A DNA stretch of 64,000 nucleotides. Source: Wuchereria bancrofti. Its lineage: Eukaryota; Nematoda; Chromadorea; Rhabditida; Onchocercidae. The translations under genes and the position numbers were made by a program. The notes below the pieces were generated by a model. That model saw only the letters and a program-made list of their open reading frames with translations, did no database searches and was not told where the DNA came from. Shown here in pieces: positions 52,186-63,876 of this stretch; positions within the stretch are counted from its first letter, which is position 1, and each line of letters begins with the position of its first letter. The DNA lies in the NCBI GenBank assembly GCA_005281725.1, contig SSBO01000012.1:2958194-3022193 (forward strand), written 5' to 3'.

Positions 52186-55130
52186 TTCTGTAGCAAAGTC
52201 ATCTGTCACGATTGAGCTGCATTGTTGTCGTATGTTCGTGAATAATCGCGTTATGCTGTATAATACGCGATAATTGTTGAGTTGGCAAATTGTCGAGATT
52301 TTAGTTAATACGACTGCATGCTTGTTCAGTGACTAGGATTTCTTGGCATCATCGGAATCATTATTGGAGTTATCACTCTCAGTGACCGCTGTTTTAATGA
52401 GTTCTGAAATTCGTAGAACCGAATATTGCTAGCCAATGATATATGTTCGTAAGATAAAAATGTACATCATTAATTAGTGCAGAATGTGTACTGGAAGCAT
52501 GGAAATTCTTTAAATATGGTTGTGGACAAAATGTAAAACGATCCGAGGCTTCGTTTCGACCTTCGAGTGATCTAACTTGAGAAGAATCCAGCTGTCTTAT
52601 TTAGTGGCAATCCTATCACTGTCATGTGATTTACAATGAAGTCACCAGAGCAATCAATAATTCCGTATATTTCCGTCGTCCTTTGTCATCCTTATATATC
52701 GACGCTTAGTTCTGGTGCTGATTGTGACAAGAAGTGGTGATTAAGTCCGAAGAAATACAGGATTACATTTTAATGTGTTTTAAGCTTTTATGCTGTCATT
52801 TCTCTTACAGTTATTCAAATGAATTTCTTCTGTGCCAATAAGTTCTGTAATAAATTCATAAATAATGTATCAAAAAGGATTAAACTGACGTTAACTTGAA
52901 GTGTTTCATTATAATTTTGAGGTGTATAGCACTGTGAATGAACGATGTTAATATCAAGTTGATGAAAAGAAGAAACCGGAAACAAATGTAATCTATCCTT
53001 ATAAAGTTTTGTTGATAAGGAGATTTGCAAAAAAAAAGGATGATGAGGATTCACAAACTTTTATTGGTTAGATAATCATGTATTTCTATTTTAGCGGAGA
53101 ATTCTTTTTGAATAATAAAATGCTCTCTTCTGACTATTACTTCTCCAACGTATTAGTCTTATAGCCGCTTTGCTGATCCTTTTGATAAACTTTGCACAAA
53201 ACAAGTCCGCTCGTTTCTGCTTGTTTATACTCATTTTTCTTATTTGTGTTTCATCATCCTTTCAATCCATGTCCTTCGTGATGCTTCTCTTTCAAGTATT
53301 AATTTGTTTACTCGGTATACTTATTTACAATTTATTTCGATTATTTTTTAAAGTACCAATTTTTGAGGAAGAATTTACACTGTTTACTGATGGAAAACGC
53401 CAAATTAATTGTATTAATATAGTACAATTAATTTAGTTTTAAAAATATATTTGGTGAATGAAAATATCTGTTCTTTGTACAGCTTTCGAAGGCCAGTTTT
53501 GGAAGACTTGGGATTCACTTAAAAAATGTGAATTCAGTGAACTATTGGAGTACATAGAGAAGTGAATGGTACTTGTCATTAGGCACTAGATGATATATTC
53601 GTACGACTGAAACTGTAATTGAAAATTAGGATCAAAAGAAAAGTGAAGGATATCCCTATTCAGTAATCCTTCAAGTCGCCTCTATTATCATTTCTTACTT
53701 CTTTCCATCGACAGTATAATGATACATTACGATTCATCGATTTGAAATATACATCAATAAAATTTTGCTACTGTTACAGAAACAAATTATTGTAATACGG
53801 AGACTATTTAAGACACGCGAAATTAAGAATATAGGTGTCATTTTACATAAAACAAAGAAACAATCAAGGAGTCTAAGTGGCTATGAAAAGTCCAAAATTT
53901 CTTAATGAAACTGAATGTAGATTCAGATGAACAATGACAATAATTTGTAAAAGAGAGCATTATCAAGGGTTTTATTAGCTGATCGATCTGTTTAACAATG
54001 CAATTCAGAGTGGTAATTGGATGCAGGACTAAAATTTGGACATGAAATTCATAAAGACGTCTGACAGGTAGGACAATGACGTACGTCTGGAAATGCAAAG
54101 TGAAACGGTAGTAATGGGACACTGAAAGTAGTATGGAGATAGCAATTGCATTTGGGGGCCGTATTATTAAACTGACATATATAATGGTCGTGATGTCGGA
54201 GGTAGTGCAGTTGTTCTTCACGTAATTTTTTTATTACATGTGGTGCAGTGAAGTTGCTTCTTTCTGATTGTTTACATTCGTAATGCATGAGATTTCGAAA
54301 GGAATCCTTTTGGATAATTAGGCAAGTCAGTAATCGTCATTTTTATGAACTATGTACTTTAGTCGAAACCGCAAACTAATTTCATGTTAATAGTTCAAAT
54401 GTTCAAATAGCTCTGAAGAAATTGATGAGAATACTTGGGACTGACCAGGTTTAATCATAGATAATAAAAGGTTTTAAAAATGTAGTTAGTCCAGATAACT
54501 ACGCTGTTAACCATTATGTGAATAAAATGGGGCGTTGTGAATCTTGGGCTAGATTATACATGTGAGGATGATGTTTCGAGTTGTTGCGGTGAAGAAACAG
54601 TATACATTATATTTAAATATGGAATAAATGATGCATAAGCTTCCCATTTTGTCACCTTTTTGCTGATTCAAAACTGACAACGGTTTTAATAGTAGACATA
54701 ATGGAACTGATTATTATGACTGCAGAAATTACGGATGTCATTGAATTGGTTAAGACACTGATGGATATGACGTCCGATGCCGTGCAACCCTGATGAATGC
54801 ATTTGTGTTTCAGGTGGTACTCTTTCCTTATTTTCTGACTTGTTAAATCATTATGTTAATCATAATTGGTAATTATTTGACCATTTTAAGTCTTTAACTT
54901 TTGGCAGTTTTGCAGTTCATAAAAAGCTGACCATCAAAGTGCTGAGAATTTGGAAAGATTTTCAATGGTACTTTAAGTGTTGCAAAAAGCGGTTAACATT
55001 TTTCAGGCAGTGCGGATTGCAACAGTGATTTGGTTACGCAGAAAAGCATTGCTGAAGGTGGACAATAATTTGAAAATAGTCGTTTTTTCTCAAGTTTTGT
55101 CTAGTGAACAAAATAATATTAGTAACAGCG
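52186..55130. other. Intergenic region between the LMF-like and TXNDC11-like genes
   Basis: Almost 3 kb, too far for an operon. A minus-strand open stretch at 54221-53838 (127 codons) has no recognisable motif and is judged to be chance. The only frame worth noting is the hydrophobic one at 53170-53436, listed separately. Confidence 0.5.
53170..53436 (+). CDS. Possible small membrane protein, unrecognised
   Basis: An 88-codon frame starts with a hydrophobic segment and holds two further ones (FCLFILIFLICVSSSF, FVMLLFQVLICLLGILIY), then a polar tail with FEEEFTLFTDGKRQ. The frame is open about 30 codons upstream of the nominal start before a stop. The start codon is uncertain because the reported start is not an ATG in good context. 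Hydrophobic frames arise easily in T-rich DNA, but the polar tail is less expected. No family is recognised. Confidence 0.2.
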   Translation: MLILLINFAQNKSARFCLFILIFLICVSSSFQSMSFVMLLFQVLICLLGILIYNLFRLFFKVPIFEEEFTLFTDGKRQINCINIVQLI

Positions 55131-55144
55131 TATAGGATTTATAG
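55131..55144 (+). promoter_or_regulatory. Spliced-leader acceptor of the TXNDC11-like gene
   Basis: AGGATTTATAG ends at 55144, two bases before the ATG at 55147. The extremely short distance to the start codon points to trans-splicing. Confidence 0.5.
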
Positions 55145-55146
55145 GT

Positions 55147-58100
55147 ATGGGAAGTGACAAATGGCCAGGAAAGTTTTACAGAAAATTTATTGATAATTTG
55201 AATATGCGCTCACTCCTTGCATCGCTTGTATTATCTATACTACTACTGAATTTCGATGCCTTCTGGTATGTCTTAAATCTCTTTCATTAAGTACTGAAAT
55301 TTCATCTACAGCCGTAATTTTTTTTCTGTTAGCGTTTTAGTAATTCGAATGGTCAGTTAAGTCAGCGAGAATCATTTCCACCAAGACCGTTTTTTCCACC
55401 CAGTTCGAAGAAATATCTTGTTGACTATTATACTGGTAATGATGCCGAACCACAGCATCTGTTATATAAATCTGAAATTGTTGTTGTTATGTATTATGCA
55501 CCGTGGAGCAGAAGATGCACCAAAACACGCGTAGTTTTCGAGAAAGTTGCGAGAAGTTTAAGCGCGTCTTCCGACGTTAGCTGTTTTGTTATTCATAATA
55601 TTTCGTTATTTACATGTTTTAAAGCATCAAACTTTGCAACATTGCTGTTAACGTTTTCTTTGTTGGGAATGTGAATTAAGAGAGTTAGGTCAATAAGAAA
55701 GGCATTTTACTATGTCAGTTCGGCACATTTGTCATTTTTTACTTGTTTTCTTTTTTAGGTCTCAGAAATAGGGTTGGCAGATCTGTTCAATCATTAAATA
55801 TTTAATCATTGTTTTGCATATTAGGAACTAGTGTCCAATTTATGCCTTTGAAAAATTTTTCGAATCTTGAACTTTTAAATTTCATCACTGTATGAAGATT
55901 TCTTAATATTTTTGTGCAGATATCATTCGCAGCAGTTAACTGTTTTTTTCCCCATGGGGAATGCAGAAAATCTCACAAAACCTACACATATCCAGTCATT
56001 GTTGCTTATATCGGAAAGCAAAGTTTGATGTATACTGGTTTACTGGCATCAGATTATATATACAGGTAAAAGATTTTAATCTCTATTCATTATCGTTTGC
56101 TGTAATCTCTTGGTATGCGAAACTGTTGGAATATTTGTTATTTTAGATGGATATCACGTTTGCGAAACCCTATTCGTCGACTTATAGGTCCGGTCGCTGT
56201 GAATAGCTTTCTTGACGAATTTGATGATGCAGTCATTGCATTTTTCCATGCAGAGGTCAATTTTTCAAAATTTTAAGCTTTTATCTGTTTTTCCTGTTTT
56301 TTTTTTTTTTGTAGTAAATTAATAATTTTCATACTTTTTCAGATCGCATTTGCTGTATCATATGAATTTCAGCAGTATATTAAAGCAGCATTAATGGTTT
56401 TCCAACGTCGTATGTTTTTTCTGTCAGGGGAAAATTATCTTTAGATTTCTATTGATTTGTAACTCCGTGCAGATTTCCTAAATTTTGGTTGTTTTTTTTT
56501 TTTTTTTTTTTTGTTTGTTTTTTGTTTTTCATGTTTACAATCGATTACCTCTTTCTGAATATTTTGAAATCAGGTTCTATTTTCTTTCGAGTTTTATGAA
56601 TTTGAGCATGAAAGTTTTACTAAGAAAAATCCCAATTTATTCAGATTAATTTTTCCTTTAATCAAGTTCCTTAGTACTGATTTGAATATCCGTATTTTTC
56701 ATATCTGATATATATCTGATGCTTAGTCACAAAGAGAGTTGTGTTGGAACTGCACATTTTTACATGTAATATTAATGGAGTGTTTGCAGAGAATTTGCTC
56801 GATAAGGTTGGTTTCGCCATTGTGACAAATTCGAGCTTAGCAATGAGCTTAAATTCATCACCGAGGGCGTGGATTCAGCTGAGGTCCTGGAACCTTACTT
56901 TCAACTATAATGGATCAAATATTACTGCTTATAAAATTTTCGATTGGGTCAAAAACCAGGCGCATAAATCAAATGGCCTTCAGTGGATTAGTCCAGGTTA
57001 TGATTCATCGTTACACTTTTGTTTCAAACTTAGAGAACTCTTGGTGGTCATTTTTTCAAAGATTCTTGTTTCAGAAATGAATGGTATTGCAAAAAGTGAA
57101 GAGATGTTGTCAATTTTACAACATGGTGCAACAGTTGTGATGTTTGTAGATCGTCAGGTACTTTACCCTCACAGCTGGACAATTTCAGTGATGAAACAGG
57201 TGATTTGAAATTTAATGAATCTTGAAGTTGTATTATTAAAATCTTTGTTGTGAGCTTTAAAGCTGTTATTACTTGCGAAACATCATTTGATCAACACACC
57301 ATATGTTTTGATCAGAAAAGGAAGGTATTGATTTCTTATCTCTTGGCCCCGTGCTAATGATTTATGAAGTGATAATGACTTTTCTTTTTCAATTAAACGA
57401 AAGAAGGGATAGAAACAAAAAAAAAGGGTTTTTGGAGGATAAGTTCGTTATTATTAGCAATGTTTTGTTCCTGGATTCTACTTGATACTTCAGATCGAGA
57501 TTTTATAATAGCTATGCTGTAATCGAAGTGGGATGTTACTAGCTCGAGAGGTATTAACTGAGCCGTCCTTCACAGTGTGTTTTTTTTCAGACCATTATGG
57601 AATATTACGCATGTGGTGCAGACTTAACAAATCAAATGAAATCTAGATCATACAAACTTGATGCTTTGCTTAATGAAAGCGGTCGAATAATTGCAGTAAG
57701 TAGTCATAAATGTGAGAAAATGGATGCTCGTACTGTGGAGGTATCTTATCTTCATTGGTGTTTATGAATTTTCATTTTTTTATCCGGAAATGTATTTCTT
57801 TGATTTTTAGGATTTCATTGGTTGACTCATTCGAGATGTAAACCCTTTTAGATTCGAAAGTGTTGCATGACAAAGAAAACTTCCTTGATGTCTCGTTGTT
57901 TCCAGTGTCACTCCAAAGAAGGAGTCAATTTTTCGGAAAATGGAAGTTGTAATCAACTTCCATTATTCTTTTATAATACTTACTCGTCACTGTTTCATAA
58001 TGTGCCTTGTTTATCCGTCCTTTCGGCATTAGGTGAAGGTTTGTTCTGCTTGGATTATTTTATCAGCAAATGCAACGTGTCACGCTGCATTTATGTTTCT

Positions 58101-60198
58101 GTTCGTTGTAGTCAATACTGAAAAAATCGCTTGCATTTTGAAGGAATTCGGAATTACAAGATCTTGTAAAATGGAATAAGGTATATTTTCAGAGCAACTG
58201 TTGAGTGATTGCTGTGCATTCTTAATTTCAAGAAATCAAAAACTGGATGTGTCACAAGACAAATCTGAACAGTGTGCTAAATATAGGCTTGCTCGGAACC
58301 TTTATAATCGTATTTCTGGTTCAGCTTCATCTACTTCTTATCCGTTTGATGCAACATCGATTACGGGCCTTTCATGCGATAAGAATAATTCGCTACGGTT
58401 GGTGGGTTATCACTTCATTTTCTTCTGTTGAGAAGCTTATTATTCCCTAGGTTTTGGTTATGTATTTTCAGTGCATTTTGTTTCTTATCCATGCTTACTG
58501 GCTGGAACTTACATTTGAAGAATACAGTTTAGTTATGACGTTTTTAAAAGGCCGGTTAGTTTCAGTGGTTCTGACATAGCTTAAATTAGTTTTCAAATGT
58601 GTTGTCAAAAATTCAGGTTTGTTGGTGTTGATGGTCGGTATGGTGATTATATACTAAAACGATTGAGGAGACCATACAATGGACAGGTTGCCGCGCTGAT
58701 TGTAGACCCGGGTACTGAAAGAACTTTTTTTATGCAAAACGAGTTTTCCAGGTAGGATGACCTCCAACGCTTTGTTACATTTATTTGCTGTTCAAATTTG
58801 TTGTGTACAATGACCTGACCACTATCATTTTGCAATTCATTCTTAGTACTTCTAGTATTCAGTAAATATGGTAAGATCAAAATGCTGTATTTTGCTGATT
58901 ACGTTTACATTTTCGGAAGATTTTTAGGCATATTTTTCGTGACTTTTTACGCGCATTTCACAATGGCTCACTGGTACCGCACGTGATTTCCCAGGCTTCA
59001 CAGAAGGAACCGAAAATTTTGAAACATAATGATTTATCTGTCCTATCGAATTCTAATGCAAAATCGTTTAGAACGGATATTGTGAGCATATTAGACTCTG
59101 TTCCTTTTATTATACTGTTTTTTTATTTCGCATGAACTTTTTTATTTTACAAACTTAGTTCAGAAGGTCTTTGAAATGGTTTTTAAGCTTGTCAGTTGAT
59201 TCGGAATAATTCAAAAAATATAGTGCGTGTTATTGTACTTCATATTTTACAAATGTTGTGAGATATTTTTTCAGAATTCGTCTGAGGATGCCGTAGTGTT
59301 TTTCTCTGGAGGAAATTGGCATGGACCAAGTGCTTCCGTAATTCATGTTTATCATTCAGTGGCCCACTACTTTCACCCATTTCTTAAATTGATTAAATTT
59401 TTCATGTATGGTTTATCATTTGTTTCCTTGTGCATTTGAAATCAATATTTGATTTATTTTTTCTGCTTCTGTTTCTGTTTTCAAGATTGCTCCCAAACAA
59501 AGTTCTTATTGCGAAAAAAAAAAAAATATTTTTTTAGAATTGATGTTTCGTTAAACGATCTACCGTGGCAGTTTCAAATGGATACATTGCCTGCGGTTTT
59601 GTTTTTCCCTGCAGAAAGGTCGATAATTTTTTGTATTAGAGTTATTGGTCAAAACTTTCATAACTATAATTAATTCATTTATTCCGCCAGCGAATAGTTA
59701 TTTACTTTTCAGGAAATCGTCTTCGTCACGGTTTCCAGCTTTAGTTCCACTTACAGTACCAAATTTGATAGCGTTTATCGTGACGAGATGTCGAAGGGAG
59801 TTGCGATGGCAGTTAGCCTTATTTTCTTGTTCTTTTTCGTCTTTATGCATTAAAAAGAACAACTTACGTTTGCAAAAGATTGCTGTCATGATAAGGAACG
59901 ATATCACATTACTGAAGTTGATTGAGTCTTCCAGCTACGAGCATTCTCATCTTTTTCAACATTTAATACGAAGGTAATTTGCCAGATTTTGTTATGATCT
60001 AAATTTTTTAAGGTTTTGTGAAGGTGAATATATGTGAATTATAAATATCATACGCTTCTTCTTTATTGTAATGACTTTGGAGCAATGTAACTTAATAAGA
60101 AACTTTTTAAAACATTTTTTCTGTTTTCCAGACGCTCCAAACAACTTCATTTCACACGGAAACTTCTGAAAATTGTGTCGATATCCAAATTCTCCTGA
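55147..60198 (+). CDS. TXNDC11-like ER thioredoxin-fold protein lacking CxxC sites
   Basis: Homologue of thioredoxin domain-containing protein 11 (EFP1), an ER membrane PDI-like protein linked in mammals to DUOX maturation and to EDEM-dependent ER-associated degradation. Exons: 55147-55265, 55341-55575, 55920-56065, 56147-56255, 56343-56409, 56790-56996, 57075-57199, 57591-57695, 57852-58032, 58193-58401, 58472-58554, 58617-58751, 58928-59081, 59275-59405, 59538-59618, 59713-59973, 60132-60198. Total 2415 nt, 804 residues. One transmembrane helix lies at 21-38. The first thioredoxin fold has YYAPWSRRC (91-99), where the usual first cysteine is Ser. A middle region contains [10 protein letters not shown]. 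The last fold has [13 protein letters not shown] (632-644), with no CxxC, then [11 protein letters not shown] (671-681), [10 protein letters not shown] and [10 protein letters not shown]. The long C-terminal coiled coil of the human protein is much reduced. Exon 8 may end at 57740 instead of 57695, in the same frame. Confidence 0.88.
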
Positions 60199-62332
60199 TA
60201 TCAGTCAAGATAATATCTCAAAAATCCATTAAAAAGTCAACATTCATTCCTAAATTTCTGCTCAACTTTGTGATTTGTCTATAAAATTTTGCTTGTTCTT
60301 TATATTGCGGGTACTTCGTCAGCTGATTCACGAATTCATTATCACGAACTTGCATATTTGATTCGCAGGAATTTTGAAATAAGCAGGAAATCGAAGCTTA
60401 TAAAATGTTTAGCATCCGAATCTCCAATTTTTTTCCTCCTTGAATAAGAATTAAATGACATCTTTTCCGATAAATTTTTGTTTCCATGTATCTTGTAAAC
60501 TTTGGTCATGGCGAAAAAGTATTTAATAATTAATAATTTTTAAAGCTTATGTTCAAACTTTCACTTACACTTTCAGCGAACCACTTTTTTCCTGTCATTT
60601 TGAATCTAGTCCCGCTGTTTTTTGATTTGAATTTTTGTGGTTGATAAGTTTGTGATGTAATGTTTGATTATGTACTGTAGATATTTGGTTGGTACAGAGT
60701 GTAATGGGTGGGAAGGGAAAATAAAAGGGAAAGTGATAATTCTTTTTTGTTTACTTTATTAACGGATAACGATGTTCATTCAATAAATTTGAAGTCGCAG
60801 ATACTGGATTTCAGTGTATTGGTAGTCGATTGTTTTTGCCTCTCAGTTCTAGTATGATCGAGCGATATTTTATATAGGATGATCATTCTGTTTTGTGAAA
60901 GCTTAACATGGATTAGGTTACGCTACATTCAGTTGAGTATTTGTTTCGTTGCACTATTACACATCCTTTTGTCAGTGTGGTTATAGACGCTTTGCGTTAG
61001 TAAACTACAGTAACAGCTTTATATTTGCTTCATTTTATAAAATGTAAAGTCACTAGTCGATGTCTCAGATGAGAATATCTTGCATTTTTCTTGAGCTCGA
61101 GTTAATTTTATTGAGCGGTCATTTGACACTATGTCTGATATTGGGTTTTTCCAGCAAAGATATTTGAAAGTATACAGTAAATATTTTATTTCCGAAAAAA
61201 ATGGTGTCTCCGATGAGGATGATTAGGATGTATCTCTTATTGTTTTTATGATATGGAAAGTTCCAATGAATAGAAAAAAGCAATTGGGAAAAACACAACA
61301 GTTCTTTAGTGCATCACATTTTTGAAAATGAATGCAATAAACGTTGTTACTTTATCATGGCTTCACGTTATTAAATATATTAGGTAAATGCCGTTGGCTG
61401 TCCTCTTGTAACTATAACTATGATGCAGTGAAAGGCAGCCATGCACATATGCATTAGTTTTTCCTTCCTTTGCTTTCTTCCATTCATTTCCAAAAATTTA
61501 TAGCATAGTTGGGGAAGGTGACAAAGTTGCGTTATAATAGGTGGAAGATGGCGTTGAAAACATAAAAAAAGTTTGCAGATGCGAATTAGGACAAAAGATG
61601 TCTTATATTTTCGCGAACTTCAAAGAGTGTAAAGTATTGTTTGCATACATTAGCAAACATGTACAGACACAATCCCAAAACGAAGCAGATTGTTCGTCTG
61701 TTAGCAGGGGAAACACAGTTTAAGTTGGCTTCTTTCTACTTTAATCCCTTCATTCTGCAAAATTTACGTCATCGTCAGGGAAAAAGCTTATACTGTTAGA
61801 AGTGTTTATCAAATCTCCTTGAAATAAATTCTCAATCTCTTAACGAATATATTTTTTGACATTTATTTCGAAGAAAGGCGTTGATAAGCTCGTTGTTTGT
61901 CAATCGTGATGACTCAGTTGAGCGGTAGTGTATTACAGTGAAAGTGATGTGGACGGTGCTCGTCTGAAAGGATTGAATAATTTTTATTCTGATATATAAA
62001 ATAAGGTGCCCTAGTTATTGTCTATTTGTTATTTCGATCATCAAATACGGTCAAACAGTAATTCTAGCCAGTAAGATGATGCAGTAATATGTAGTTCTAC
62101 GACTAAACTCATTATCTTCCACTCCAAATAAGATGTATTTGTTCCGTAATCATACTTTTTTAGTACTGAATCAGTTCTCTTTTCCTAGTTGTATCAAGAA
62201 ATAGGTAACCGCTTTCTGTGCACGATCCATTTTACTCTATCCTACTACTGCTACTACTAGCTGAGATATAATTCAATACAACAATGCTACCTGATAATGG
62301 TGCATTCTACTGGTACATAACTGTCTGTAATA
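60199..62332. other. Non-coding DNA downstream of the TXNDC11-like gene
   Basis: Holds the 3' UTR of the TXNDC11-like gene at its left end. I see no coding exon, RNA gene or element in the remainder. The only open stretch, near 61541-61723, shows no motif. Confidence 0.55.
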
Positions 62333-62500
62333 ATGCTATTGTATGTCTGGGATGAGAAAAGTAGGGAAAGTTGCGATAATGGTGACAGCAGGAGTAGTGG
62401 TGGCAGTGCTGGTGGAAGAGACGGTGATGCTGGCAGGGATGAGACTGAAATCGATTGGGGCTTTTTGTTGCTTCGAAGGAGTAGCTATAGTGGTGGCTAA
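62333..62500 (+). CDS. Possible short Gly/Asp-rich open frame
   Basis: A 55-codon frame with ATG at 62333 and TAA at 62498-62500 reads with a Trp/Glu/Arg start (LLYVWDEKSRESC), a Ser/Gly/Asp centre (SSGGSAGGRDGDAGRDETE) and IDWGFLLLRRSSYSGG at the end. The composition is unusual for random AT-rich DNA and the stretch is clearly GC-richer. The opposite strand is also open and Thr/Ala-rich, so a triplet-biased sequence could explain both. No acceptor or family was recognised. Confidence 0.2.
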   Translation: MLLYVWDEKSRESCDNGDSRSSGGSAGGRDGDAGRDETEIDWGFLLLRRSSYSGG

Positions 62501-62605
62501 AAACAGTGCATTTTTACTAAATGTATACTTTCGGGTAGTTTGAATGTTTGTGTATGTGTATGGGCGTATGTGCCTCATATGGATGTCGTCGTCTAGTAGT
62601 GTGTG

Positions 62606-62881
62606 TCACTTTGTCGGTGTGTCGTCGGAACAAACATAAGTAAAGTGATATTTTTTATAGGTTGTTGGAGCAGCAACGAATAGTTGGAGAGGGGGTGGGG
62701 AGCGCATCATACATATACCGTCGGTACCGTGGATAATGGCTGTATCTCGAAAAGGAGCAGTAATTACATCAGGTGTGTGTATCTTACCGTTGGTGGCGCC
62801 GGTCTTAACCATAGTGAGGGAGAGGACACCCCTCCTTTTTCCCTTACATTTAATTTTTAAAGATTGTGTTTTGAAAAGCAC
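62606..62881. other. GC-richer island with a minus-strand donor-like site
   Basis: On the minus strand an ATG at about 62814 is followed by seven codons and a consensus donor (CCAACG|GTAAGA). This could be a first coding exon of a gene running left, but no second exon with a matching frame is evident. The plus strand is open as well. Nothing is recognised. Confidence 0.2.
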
Positions 62882-63078
62882 TTCTTTCTATTGTATATAT
62901 CCCACCATATATCATATATATGCGTGTATGTGTGATGACACTGTTGCCAGCTCAGGTCTCGATCCAGAGTGAGAGTGGGTACTGATGGAACAGCTTACAC
63001 TCTCCACTTGTCCCATTACATCCATTTCTGAGGACTGTCAATGTGCTTAAGCCTTTTTTCCTATTGTATATATCCCCA

Positions 63079-63102
63079 ATATATATATATATATATATAT
63101 AT
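63079..63102. repeat. (AT)n microsatellite
   Basis: Twelve AT units. The preceding bases (CTATTGTATATATCCC) repeat a motif found near 62890, where the AT tract is interrupted. The two sites look like an old local duplication. Confidence 0.85.
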
Positions 63103-63534
63103 TTGGGTCGGTCTGTACTTCCCAAATTGACAAAAAATTGTCTCCTTATGGTTTAACCCCATGCTTGCAGTGCAACTTTTCAGTGGTTGTAGCTAACCGT
63201 TTTATCTAGTAATTGCTGCTACAGAACACCATTCTTCATATCACTTCCATTTCTCATTTTTCCAATTCCTCATCTTTAAAGAAAACTTTGATTTATACCT
63301 TTCTGGACAGTGTTTAATAAGACATTGCTTATACTCTATCATCTTCTATTCTACACAGCTGCATCTTAACGCATCGTTGAAAGTTGCTTTTTTGTATGTT
63401 TCTAGCGTTAAAACATGCAAATAAATGTCTACTTCAGTCAAAGGATTCGTCAGATGGCCAATTGGCCAAGCGGACTGATACTTTATTAATCTGAAATGTA
63501 TCGAACTCTTATTCATACTTTCGTGAAAGTTAGG

Positions 63535-63876
63535 TTAGCAAATACACAGTGTTTTCTGGTAACGGCGCTTGCACACCGGATATATCGTTCTTTCTCTGGA
63601 AAGGCTCATGGCTCCATCCGTGAAACTACTCCGTCTAATCCGTATTTCGGTCACATTTTTGTTGACTCGCATTTCCCAATCTTCTCCGACAAAACTTTGG
63701 AAAATACACTGTCTCTTTGCTGCGGTACAGTTGCCGTGCCCAGGTTCACGTAGGTAGGCGGAGTCTCGTAACTTATTTAAAATGTCGAGTATTGTGAAAT
63801 TTGGCGCCCTAAAAATCAGACATGCAGTGGTACATGGCAAAAGAAGGGGAGGTATAAGTAATAGTGGTATGAGCAT
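63535..63876 (-). CDS. Possible secreted-protein open frame, unrecognised
   Basis: A 113-codon minus-strand frame begins with ATG at 63876 and a signal-like hydrophobic start (MLIPLLLIPPLLLPCTTACL), followed by a balanced, charged sequence containing GNCTAAKRQC and VGEDWEMRVNKNVTEIRI. The region is much GC-richer than the surroundings, and two plus-strand frames are open over the same bases, which weakens the call. An acceptor-like CTGATTTTTAG lies inside the signal-like part. It may be an exon of a gene extending beyond the window. Confidence 0.25.
   Translation of the reverse strand: MLIPLLLIPPLLLPCTTACLIFRAPNFTILDILNKLRDSAYLREPGHGNCTAAKRQCIFQSFVGEDWEMRVNKNVTEIRIRRSSFTDGAMSLSRERTIYPVCKRRYQKTLCIC

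Noticed and set aside
53838..54221. 127-codon minus-strand open frame between the LMF-like and TXNDC11-like genes
   Set aside because: Composition is typical of random AT-rich sequence and the frame runs through an internal acceptor-like site. No motif or neighbour supports it.
47757..60198. Operon joining the LMF-like and TXNDC11-like genes
   Set aside because: The gap of about 3 kb is far larger than nematode operon spacing, and the TXNDC11-like gene has its own acceptor two bases before its ATG.
63451..63500. tRNA-like A-box sequence (TTGGCCAAGCGGA)
   Set aside because: No B box (GTTCGAATC type) lies at the right distance and no cloverleaf can be drawn, so this is not called a tRNA or a SINE.
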